This document shows, piece by piece, positions 1 through 5,008 of a DNA stretch of 5,008 nt; the stretch's first letter is position 1, and every line of letters starts with the position of its first letter. A program made the translations under genes and the position numbers. The DNA lies in contig JACMIS010000512.1 in assembly GCA_014381035.1 (NCBI GenBank), positions 1-5,008 of the forward strand, given 5' to 3'. A model generated the notes under the pieces. That model had not been told where the DNA came from. It saw only the letters and a program-made list of their open reading frames with translations, and did no database searches. The DNA comes from Armatimonadota bacterium (GTDB lineage: Bacteria > Armatimonadota > Armatimonadia > Armatimonadales > Armatimonadaceae).

Positions 1-2122
1 TCTCCGGGGCATCGGAGGCGTTGAAACCCTCCAGGTCGTACAACGTATCGTGGAAGCCGTCGCGCGGCGCGGTGCGCGTCGCCTGGGCAATCGCGTCGCG
101 GATCGCGCGTCGCAAGGCATCCTGTCGCACCGGCTTGTGCAGATACGCCGCGATGCCCGATGCCTCCGCCGATTCCGCCTCGCCTTTGAGTGCGGCGGAA
201 GTAAGCAACACCATCGGTAAGTGTGTGGCATGCTCCGGCAGCTCGTCCTCACCGCGCCGGATGCGGCGTGCCAGTTCGAACCCGTTCATTTCGGGCATTT
301 GTAAATCCAGAATAACAACATCGAATAGATTATCAACATCTCCCTCAGCAAGTTGAATCAGTGCCTGTCGTCCATTTTCGACGGCTTCGGCTTTCATGCC
401 GAGTGCTTTTGCCTGACCGAGTAACACGCGGCGATTGGTAGCATTGTCGTCCACAATGAGAACTCTTTTGCCATCAAGGCTGTCGGCGGGATTCGGCATC
501 TCGGCATGATCCGACTTTCCGGCTGCCATTATTTCCTCGTTCTGACGCGGCAGAAAAATGCCGAAGCGGAAAGTTGTCCCGACACCGACTCTGCTGGTGA
601 ACGAGATGTTCCCGCCCATGCGCTCGACCAGCTGCTTGGAAATAGCCAATCCCAATCCAGATCCGCCATATTTGCGGGTCATGGAGCCGTCCGCCTGCGA
701 GAAGCTTTTAAATAACTGCTTTTGCGCTTCGGGAGGAATCCCTATACCGGTGTCGGATATTTCAAAACGTAAGCGTATTTCATTGGAACTGATCGTCCCC
801 GCATCCACCCGAACCACGATCTCTCCCGACTCGGTGAACTTGATCGCGTTTCCAACCAGATTCATCAGGACTTGACGAATTCTTCCCGGATCGCCGACCA
901 GAAGTGTCGGGGTGCCTTGTTCGATGACATAGCCCATCTCCAACCCCTTACGCTCGGCTCCCTCATACAATAGGGTGATAATGTCCTCGACCACCTCGCG
1001 AAGATCGAATGGAATGTGCTCAAACTCTAACTTCCCCGCCTCGATCTTAGAAAAATCCAGAATGTCATTAATCACGGCGAGGAGTGATGTCGCACTGTTT
1101 TGCACCGTTTGGGCATAGTCACGTTGTTCCGGCGAAAGATCGGTGTCCAGAAGGAGACCGGTCATTCCCAAAACACCGTTCATCGGGGTTCGTATTTCGT
1201 GGCTCATATTCGCCAGGAATTCGGATTTGAGACGCGTGGTATCGACGGCTTCATCACGGGCGAGACGGAGTGCTTCTGTCTGATCGGACAACACGCTGTT
1301 CATGTCGCGCAGGGTCCGGTTCAACCGATCCAGTTCCCGTTCTCGCGTCGTCAATACACTGACACCGCTCTCTACCTTAACAAAACCTGGTCGCAACACC
1401 CCGAGACTGAACACCCCGATTACAAGGATGGTCAGCGTTGCCATCGCAACCTCGATCAAGGCGATATGATTGCGATGCTCGTCCGCCGAAGCCTCATACA
1501 AAGAAATGATTTCGTTCATCGCTATCATCAATTCGCGGCTCGTCTTCAACATCTGTTCCGAGCGACGATCCAATTCGGGCGACTTGGATGCAGTAGCACC
1601 TTTCTGCGTGTCGAGGCGTGCGGCTTCCGACTCCATCGCGTCGCACGCGGCAATAAACCGCCGGAAAGCTTCCTGCGCATGCGCGAAGGGTTCTTTGTTC
1701 GCCTGCGACGGATCGTTGGTGTTGAGAGCCAGAAACGAATCATTGATCGACAGAATTTCCGATCTGCCTTGCCGGAGTCGTTCTCTTGCCATGTCACTCT
1801 CTGAAGGCGTTTTGGCATAGCGAATCAGAAATGCGCTCTGGGCGATCCGCTGTGCGTCTCCCTGTTGCCGGGTAGCGACATTTATCAAACGGGCATCGAA
1901 ACGGGCATTTTTAAGCGACGCACGCGACAGGAGCAACGATGCCGACGGAAGAGCAACCAGTACCACCAACATTCCTATTGCACGGCGACGGAGTTTATCC
2001 AGCGAAACACTGGGGTCCTGTCGCGTGGGGGAGCCGTCGTGTTGCGTAGACGGCGGGGAGGGAATAGCACCCGCGGATACAGGTGGGATCGTCCGGTCTG
2101 AAGAGTTGACGGATTTTGACAT
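1..2122 (-). CDS. Hybrid sensor histidine kinase/response regulator, C-terminus beyond window
   Basis: This is a membrane sensor kinase that would autophosphorylate a histidine and pass phosphate to its own receiver. The frame is open for 707 codons from the ATG at 2122 and has no stop before the window edge. Seen in the translation: a Pro/Ser-rich cytoplasmic N-terminus (about 1-45), membrane segment 1 (about 49-68), an extracytoplasmic region (about 69-218) and membrane segment 2 (about 219-243). A charged, coiled-coil-like linker (250-300) follows. HisKA has the H-box [15 protein letters not shown] with His308. HATPase_c has the N-box [10 protein letters not shown] (421-430), the G1 box DTGIGI (457-462), the F box FKSFSQAD and the G2 box [10 protein letters not shown] (486-495). 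The receiver (about 552-675) has acidic pair Asp558/559, phosphoacceptor Asp606 in [10 protein letters not shown], Thr641/Ser642 and Lys663. The sensor start [18 protein letters not shown] resembles the PilJ/NIT-type N-terminal motif, a moderate resemblance only. I see no HAMP domain. The in-frame TAA at 2126-2128 makes 2122 the earliest start. A further receiver or Hpt domain may follow outside the window. The ligand is unknown. Confidence 0.95.
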   Translation of the reverse strand, partial: MSKSVNSSDRTIPPVSAGAIPSPPSTQHDGSPTRQDPSVSLDKLRRRAIGMLVVLVALPSASLLLSRASLKNARFDARLINVATRQQGDAQRIAQSAFLIRYAKTPSESDMARERLRQGRSEILSINDSFLALNTNDPSQANKEPFAHAQEAFRRFIAACDAMESEAARLDTQKGATASKSPELDRRSEQMLKTSRELMIAMNEIISLYEASADEHRNHIALIEVAMATLTILVIGVFSLGVLRPGFVKVESGVSVLTTRERELDRLNRTLRDMNSVLSDQTEALRLARDEAVDTTRLKSEFLANMSHEIRTPMNGVLGMTGLLLDTDLSPEQRDYAQTVQNSATSLLAVINDILDFSKIEAGKLEFEHIPFDLREVVEDIITLLYEGAERKGLEMGYVIEQGTPTLLVGDPGRIRQVLMNLVGNAIKFTESGEIVVRVDAGTISSNEIRLRFEISDTGIGIPPEAQKQLFKSFSQADGSMTRKYGGSGLGLAISKQLVERMGGNISFTSRVGVGTTFRFGIFLPRQNEEIMAAGKSDHAEMPNPADSLDGKRVLIVDDNATNRRVLLGQAKALGMKAEAVENGRQALIQLAEGDVDNLFDVVILDLQMPEMNGFELARRIRRGEDELPEHATHLPMVLLTSAALKGEAESAEASGIAAYLHKPVRQDALRRAIRDAIAQATRTAPRDGFHDTLYDLEGFNASDAPE

Positions 2123-2125
2123 TAT

Positions 2126-2164
2126 TTAACGGACGCATGCCTTCATTCGTTTTGGGTGATGCAT
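2126..2164 (-). CDS. Putative 12-codon leader ORF upstream of the histidine kinase
   Basis: A short ORF encoding MHHPKRMKACVR begins at an ATG at 2164. It is preceded by GGGAG with an 8-base gap, a good Shine-Dalgarno and start combination. Its TAA stop is in the same frame as the kinase and is followed by only three bases (ATA) before the kinase ATG. The kinase ATG has no convincing Shine-Dalgarno of its own. I infer that ribosomes may load here and reinitiate at the kinase, which is translational coupling. The peptide itself is too short and basic to assign a function. It could also be chance, since 12-codon ORFs are common in any intergenic DNA; the spacing and Shine-Dalgarno are what make it worth listing. 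Confidence 0.35.
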   Translation of the reverse strand: MHHPKRMKACVR

Positions 2165-2172
2165 ACTTGATT

Positions 2173-2177
2173 CTCCC
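2173..2177 (-). promoter_or_regulatory. Shine-Dalgarno for the leader ORF
   Basis: GGGAG on the minus strand (within AAGGGAG) lies 8 bases before the ATG at 2164. It is the only strong ribosome-binding sequence upstream of the kinase. The best match directly before the kinase ATG is an AAGG roughly 20 bases away, too far to serve. Confidence 0.45.
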
Positions 2178-2197
2178 TTGCTACATTACCTCTCTTC

Positions 2198-2215
2198 CCT
2201 GTAAAACGAAACAGG
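2198..2215. promoter_or_regulatory. Inverted repeat CCTGT-N8-ACAGG, candidate operator
   Basis: A perfect 5-bp inverted repeat with an 8-base spacer (spacer AAAACGAA) lies in the 139-bp divergent region between the kinase and the oxidoreductase. The core CTGT-N8-ACAG is the pattern of the E. coli-type LexA (SOS) box. It is also of the general size of an operator for other dimeric helix-turn-helix regulators. It ends 31 bases upstream of the TATAAT of the oxidoreductase and could serve either gene. The arms are short and no regulator is encoded nearby, so binding is inferred, not shown. Confidence 0.3.
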
Positions 2216-2246
2216 TAAGCAAGCAATAATAACAGAGGAAACCCGG

Positions 2247-2252
2247 TATAAT
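2247..2252 (+). promoter_or_regulatory. Consensus -10 box (TATAAT) of the oxidoreductase gene
   Basis: A perfect TATAAT lies nine bases before the ATG at 2262, so initiation at the usual distance would fall at or within a few bases of the start codon. No good -35 hexamer is visible 16-18 bases upstream, where the sequence is AT-rich (around CAATAA). No extended -10 TG is present. No properly spaced Shine-Dalgarno exists: GGGA at 2257-2260 is one base from the ATG, and AGAGGA at 2234-2239 is 22 bases away. This combination fits a leaderless or near-leaderless mRNA. Confidence 0.45.
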
Positions 2253-2261
2253 CGTCGGGAA

Positions 2262-3413
2262 ATGTCCACAAAATCGTTAGGCGTCGGCATCGTTGGTTAT
2301 GGCTTCATCGGGAGAGTACATGCCTGGGCGCATCGCTCGCTTCCGTTCTTCTACTCGCCATTACCGTGCGAGACACGCCTTGTAGGCGTTTGTACCTCGC
2401 GCCCGGAAACGGGCGAAGCGGCACGGCGCGAAGCCGGGTTTGAATTCGCCGTCAACGATCCCGCCGAACTATTGGCGCACCCGGACATTGATATAATCCA
2501 CTGTTGTACCCCCAATGATACCCACGCGGATCTACTTATCGCTTCGTTGCGAGCCGGAAAACATATTTACTGCGATAAACCCCTCACCAGCACTCTCGCG
2601 GAAGCGCGACAGGTCGCGGAGGCGGTGCGGAACGTTCCCACCATCCAACGTATGACATTCCATTATCGGTTTGCTCCGGCGACCCTTCGCGCCAAAGAGT
2701 TGATAGAATCGGGTTTCCTCGGCGAACTGTACCAGTTCCGAGCCGCTTATCTCCATGCCGGGTACATTGACCCGAACCGTCCGCGCACCTGGCGCACCGT
2801 GATGGCTAAAAGTGGTGGCGGTGCGATCATGGATCTGGGCGTTCATGTGTTCGATCTTGCTCGCTTTTTGATCGGCGATTTCGACGCCGTGAATGCACAG
2901 TTAGTCACCCGGATCCCATCGCGTCCGGATGTTGATACCGGACATCCCGCCCCGGTAGACGTGGACGATATTGCCATTGTACACGCCCGCACAAAGTCCG
3001 GTGCTATCGGGATTATCGAGGCGTCTCGGCTGGCTACCGGTGTCCAGGACGAACTGCGGATAGAGTTGCACGGTTCGAAAGGGATGATCGCCTGGAACCT
3101 GATGGACCCGAACTATCTGGAGGTGTACGATGCGCGCGATCCCGAGGAGACTTTAGGCGGCAATCGCGGCGTTAAGCGGATCGAATGCGTTTCGCGTTAT
3201 CCCAAGCCGTGGAGCTTCAAGACGCCGAAGAACACAATCGGTTGGAACCAACTCCATGCGCATAGCCTATTCGATTTCGTGCGGGCGGTTGCGGAAGGCG
3301 ATACGGCGAGCGGTCCGACGTTCGCGGACGGTTTCGCCGCGCAAGCCTTCGTGCATGCCTGCCAGAAATCAGCGAACATAGGGGGCGTCTGGATACCTAT
3401 CGAAACTACATAG
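2262..3413 (+). CDS. Gfo/Idh/MocA family NAD(P)-dependent oxidoreductase
   Basis: This is a complete 383-residue cytoplasmic sugar or polyol dehydrogenase-type protein of the usual family length. The N-terminal Rossmann fold opens with VGIVGYGFIGRVH, with the dinucleotide-binding glycines at 12, 14 and 17. The family's EKP motif is present as CDKPL (Asp105, Lys106, Pro107), a known variant; the lysine is the catalytic/cofactor-contact residue. The C-terminal alpha/beta substrate domain carries GGGAIMDLGVHVFDLARFLIG (about 185-205), with the D-x3-H pair Asp191/His195 expected to act on the substrate hydroxyl. The start is supported because the Rossmann strand begins within ten residues. Family members oxidise or reduce many sugars, inositols and deoxysugars, so the substrate cannot be read from the sequence. 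No export signal is present. It is divergent from the kinase, and its 3' end faces the gene for the anchored binding protein, 37 bases away. Involvement in metabolising sugars released by the nearby GH10 enzyme is inference. Confidence 0.93.
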   Translation: MSTKSLGVGIVGYGFIGRVHAWAHRSLPFFYSPLPCETRLVGVCTSRPETGEAARREAGFEFAVNDPAELLAHPDIDIIHCCTPNDTHADLLIASLRAGKHIYCDKPLTSTLAEARQVAEAVRNVPTIQRMTFHYRFAPATLRAKELIESGFLGELYQFRAAYLHAGYIDPNRPRTWRTVMAKSGGGAIMDLGVHVFDLARFLIGDFDAVNAQLVTRIPSRPDVDTGHPAPVDVDDIAIVHARTKSGAIGIIEASRLATGVQDELRIELHGSKGMIAWNLMDPNYLEVYDARDPEETLGGNRGVKRIECVSRYPKPWSFKTPKNTIGWNQLHAHSLFDFVRAVAEGDTASGPTFADGFAAQAFVHACQKSANIGGVWIPIETT

Positions 3414-3450
3414 AGAAGGCGGGGCAAAACATCCTGTCTGAAGCCCGGAT

Positions 3451-4140
3451 TCACTCACCGACTCCGACCTGACGGATGATTACTCCCGTCAGTTCGATTT
3501 CGCCGACTTTGTGCCCGAGATGAAAGTCCATCTTTGCCCAGTTCTCCGGGGTGTCTAGCGGCTGTGTCCACTCCTCGGTGTACTGTTTCCAATCGGGTGT
3601 CAGATGTATTGTCTTGTAGGCGATTTTGGTGTACGGGTCCGCATTCTGCTCAACTACGGACGAGACGGAACAGGAATCCTTGCTCCGTCCCCAGAATGTC
3701 AAACGAATACGCTTGCCTTTCTTTAACGAAACACTGAGGGGGCGGGCGATCTGTATGTCCCACGCTTTACCGTTGACAGAACGGGTGTCGATACGACGTG
3801 CCCGAGGATGACCGGGCACGGAGGCATCAACAACACTAATAACGGCGTCTACGCCTTTACTGCCTTTCGCCGCCGGAGTGATCATGGTCAGCCATTCGTT
3901 GGAAGCGATATCCGGCATCAACAAAACACCGGGAGGGAAGGCGACTTTCACCGGCGGCGTGGGGGCAGAGGGTTGAGATTGGGGAGTGGTTGCCGCAGGG
4001 TTGGCTGACGACGAAATCGCCACCGTTGGATGGGAGGGTGGCACAACGACACTACGGTTTCGCCATATAGCCGCGACTACAAGTAACAGAAAACCTCCCA
4101 GAATAAACATCAAACCAGCTGGTTTGAGAACGATGTGCAT
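3451..4140 (-). CDS. Membrane-anchored protein with one CBM-like beta-sandwich domain
   Basis: A 229-residue protein. A short basic start (MHIVLKP) leads into a single hydrophobic segment (about 8-25, GLMFILGGFLLLVVAAIW), then Arg-Asn-Arg, so it is probably an uncleaved N-terminal anchor with the rest outside. Residues 34-65 are a Pro/Ser/Thr-rich linker. Residues about 66-226 read as a carbohydrate-binding-module-like jelly roll: alternating beta strands (WDIQIARPLSVSLKKGKRIRL) with a C-terminal pattern DPYTKI, LTPDWKQY, MDFHLGHKVGEIELTGV. This resembles the CBM4/9/22-type domains often attached to GH10 xylanases. No catalytic motif is visible. I chose the ATG at 4140 because AAAGG stands 6 bases before it; the frame extends upstream only to a TTG at 4170. 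It is divergent from the GH10 gene, which suggests a role in polysaccharide binding (inferred). The domain call is from strand pattern and motif memory, not from a profile search. Confidence 0.8.
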   Translation of the reverse strand: MHIVLKPAGLMFILGGFLLLVVAAIWRNRSVVVPPSHPTVAISSSANPAATTPQSQPSAPTPPVKVAFPPGVLLMPDIASNEWLTMITPAAKGSKGVDAVISVVDASVPGHPRARRIDTRSVNGKAWDIQIARPLSVSLKKGKRIRLTFWGRSKDSCSVSSVVEQNADPYTKIAYKTIHLTPDWKQYTEEWTQPLDTPENWAKMDFHLGHKVGEIELTGVIIRQVGVGE

Positions 4141-4358
4141 GGCTTGCCTTTCTACGTCGAACGGGAACAAAAAGTGTCTGTCGGACGGGGAACTGCCCTC
4201 ATTTGACAGAGATCCGTATACACAGCAACAAAGCGGTGCATTAGTATTATGGGCGGCATTGTCGCTCCCGTACAGGGGGGCACATCAAATAATTAGATCG
4301 CCTGTCCTTACTCACACCCGAATGGGCGGCCGGAGTTGGTCTGCGGTAAGATCAAAAA
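4141..4358. other. Divergent intergenic region, no gene supported
   Basis: This 218-bp stretch separates the divergent CBM-like and GH10 genes and should hold both promoters. I see a consensus -35 hexamer TTGACA (4203-4208) but no -10 at 16-18 bases. A TATTAT (4245-4250) has no matching -35. A 9-bp direct repeat ATGGGCGGC occurs at 4249-4257 and 4322-4330. None is strong enough to call a promoter or an operator. A plus-strand open frame crosses it but codes for nothing recognisable. Confidence 0.5.
4147..4151 (-). promoter_or_regulatory. Shine-Dalgarno deciding the start of the CBM-like protein
   Basis: AAAGG on the minus strand with a 6-base gap to the ATG at 4140. This favours that ATG over the in-frame TTG ten codons upstream at 4170, which would add charged residues before the membrane segment. 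Confidence 0.5.
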
Positions 4359-5008
4359 ATGATAAATGGCATGAACCATTGCAAATCTGGCGAAATACAG
4401 ACCGAACACCCTGTGTTCAAAAGTCCTTATTCAAGGGGAGCAAATGCTCTCAAGCGGGTTGCAGTTATCGTGTCGCTTGCTCTTTTGTCAACCACTCTTG
4501 TGACCGCGTGCATGAATACCCCGGAAACGGCGACGGCGGCACTCCCTGAAAGTCAGCAAAAGGTGGTCACTGCATCTACCACCCCTGATAGCGTCAATAT
4601 TGGCAAGGAAAATCCAACGAAAGATGCAACCATGCCACTCAAAGAAGCGTTCAAAGGAAAGTTTATCATCGGGAGTGCTCTCAATTATCCGGAACTGCAA
4701 GGCAAAAATCCGGACAGAGTGGCTTTTTTGCAAAAGCATTTTAATGCTATTACCGCCGGCAACAGCCTGAAACCGGATTTCACCCAGCGAGTTGAAGGCG
4801 AGTTCACATTCGCAGATAGTGACAAACTCATGGAAATCGCGAGCAAGAGTGGTGCGACGGTTGTGGGACACACGCTGGTGTGGCACTCCCAGACCCCCGC
4901 CTGGTTCTTCCAGGGACCCGACGGCAAGCCCGCCGACCGTGCCCTCGCCCTCGCGCGGATGCGCAAGCACATCGCGACCGTGGTGGGTCGCTACAAAAGT
5001 CGTATCAA
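4359..5008 (+). CDS. GH10 family endo-1,4-beta-xylanase-type lipoprotein, N-terminal part
   Basis: A glycoside hydrolase family 10 enzyme expected to cleave internal beta-1,4-xylosyl bonds of xylan. 216 codons are visible before the window edge. With the start at 4359, a basic stretch LKR is followed by VAVIVSLALLSTTLVTAC, a type II signal peptide with lipobox VTAC and lipidated Cys51. A polar Thr/Ser/Ala-rich linker follows to about 91. The GH10 barrel starts near 92 (MPLKEAFKGKFIIGSAL). It shows ITAGNSLKPDF (Asn135, Lys138; substrate subsite loop), GEFTFADSDKLMEIA, then VGHTLVWHSQTPAWFF (His171, Trp175, His176, Gln178, Trp182), which is diagnostic. The family's usual Glu in ENxMK is Gly here. 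Both catalytic glutamates lie beyond the window. The start is uncertain: the in-frame ATGs at 4359 and 4371 lack a good Shine-Dalgarno and give an overlong tail before the signal peptide, while the best ribosome site points to an out-of-frame ATG at 4444. Family assignment is secure; start and integrity are not. Confidence 0.88.
   Translation, partial: MINGMNHCKSGEIQTEHPVFKSPYSRGANALKRVAVIVSLALLSTTLVTACMNTPETATAALPESQQKVVTASTTPDSVNIGKENPTKDATMPLKEAFKGKFIIGSALNYPELQGKNPDRVAFLQKHFNAITAGNSLKPDFTQRVEGEFTFADSDKLMEIASKSGATVVGHTLVWHSQTPAWFFQGPDGKPADRALALARMRKHIATVVGRYKSRI
4433..4440 (+). promoter_or_regulatory. Strong Shine-Dalgarno before the out-of-frame ATG at 4444
   Basis: AAGGGGAG ends three bases before the ATG at 4444; its AAGG part stands seven bases away, a good distance. 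It is the best ribosome-binding sequence near the GH10 gene. However, the ATG it serves reads 19 codons to a TGA at 4501-4503, whereas the signal peptide frame lies in the neighbouring frame. It therefore marks the likely original start of the GH10 gene. Confidence 0.5.

Noticed and set aside
21..875. Plus-strand open frames (21-356, 506-715, 558-875) across the kinase's receiver and ATPase regions
   Set aside because: They lie opposite conserved kinase motifs on the minus strand, and their translations have no recognisable fold.
1100..1804. A 234-codon plus-strand open frame opposite the histidine kinase
   Set aside because: The minus-strand frame encodes unmistakable HisKA and sensor/membrane sequence over the same bases. 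The plus-strand translation has no domain, is rich in Arg/His and looks like antisense of coding DNA.
3414..3450. Possible terminator between the convergent oxidoreductase and CBM-like genes
   Set aside because: Only GGGC (3422-3425) and GCCC (3443-3446) pair, with a 17-base loop and no T-tract. This is too weak to call.
4203..4208. Perfect TTGACA as a -35 box of the GH10 gene
   Set aside because: No -10-like hexamer lies 16-18 bases downstream (sequence around CAACAA), and the nearest TATTAT is 36 bases away.
4272..4305. ACAGG (4272-4276) and CCTGT (4301-4305) as a second copy of the inverted repeat found at 2198-2215
   Set aside because: The spacing is 24 bases with the arms in the opposite order, and single CCTGT/ACAGG 5-mers occur repeatedly in the window, so this is expected by chance.
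3986..4549. A 187-codon plus-strand frame spanning the CBM-like gene start, the intergenic region and the GH10 signal region
   Set aside because: It overlaps two supported genes in other frames and its translation has no domain features. Its tail merely reads the signal-peptide region in the wrong frame.
4488..4972. Minus-strand open frames opposite the GH10 coding region
   Set aside because: The plus strand shows diagnostic GH10 motifs over the same bases, so these are shadows.

Overview
The window looks like chromosomal DNA of a free-living, Gram-negative-type (didermal) bacterium that degrades plant polysaccharide. The support is a lipoprotein signal peptide on a glycoside hydrolase, a large two-membrane-segment hybrid histidine kinase and a Gfo/Idh/MocA oxidoreductase. 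By eye the GC content is in the mid-50s percent. Sugar-binding domains of the kind seen here, GH10 enzymes and Gfo/Idh/MocA proteins are abundant in Armatimonadota, Planctomycetota, Verrucomicrobiota and Acidobacteriota. Armatimonadota is my best guess, but this is inference and no marker gene in the window settles it.

Layout: (1) positions 1-2122, minus strand: a hybrid sensor histidine kinase, 707 codons visible and running off the left edge without a stop. It has a Pro/Ser-rich N-terminus, a membrane segment, an extracytoplasmic sensor, a second membrane segment, a coiled linker, HisKA, HATPase_c and a receiver domain. (2) 2123-2261: a divergent intergenic region. It holds a 12-codon putative leader ORF for the kinase with its own Shine-Dalgarno, an inverted repeat CTGT-N8-ACAG, and a perfect TATAAT nine bases before the next start codon. 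(3) 2262-3413, plus strand: a complete Gfo/Idh/MocA-family NAD(P)-dependent oxidoreductase. (4) 3451-4140, minus strand, convergent with it: a small membrane-anchored protein with a Pro/Ser/Thr-rich linker and one carbohydrate-binding-module-like beta-sandwich. (5) 4141-4358: an intergenic stretch with no gene I can support. (6) 4359 to the right edge, plus strand: the N-terminal part of a GH10 endo-xylanase-type lipoprotein. The window ends before its catalytic glutamates.

How it could fit together (inference): the GH10 lipoprotein would cut xylan-type polymer at the cell surface or in the periplasm. The divergently transcribed anchored binding protein could hold polymer near the envelope. 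The oxidoreductase could process a released sugar. The hybrid kinase could sense a related signal, but nothing in the sequence ties its sensor to sugar.

The points most worth a second look are translational. The GH10 signal peptide fits a start at the ATG at 4444, which has a good Shine-Dalgarno but lies out of frame by what looks like a CT duplication. The kinase start lacks a Shine-Dalgarno but sits three bases after the stop of a short leader ORF. The oxidoreductase mRNA may be leaderless. I see no CRISPR array, tRNA, rRNA, insertion sequence or phage gene.
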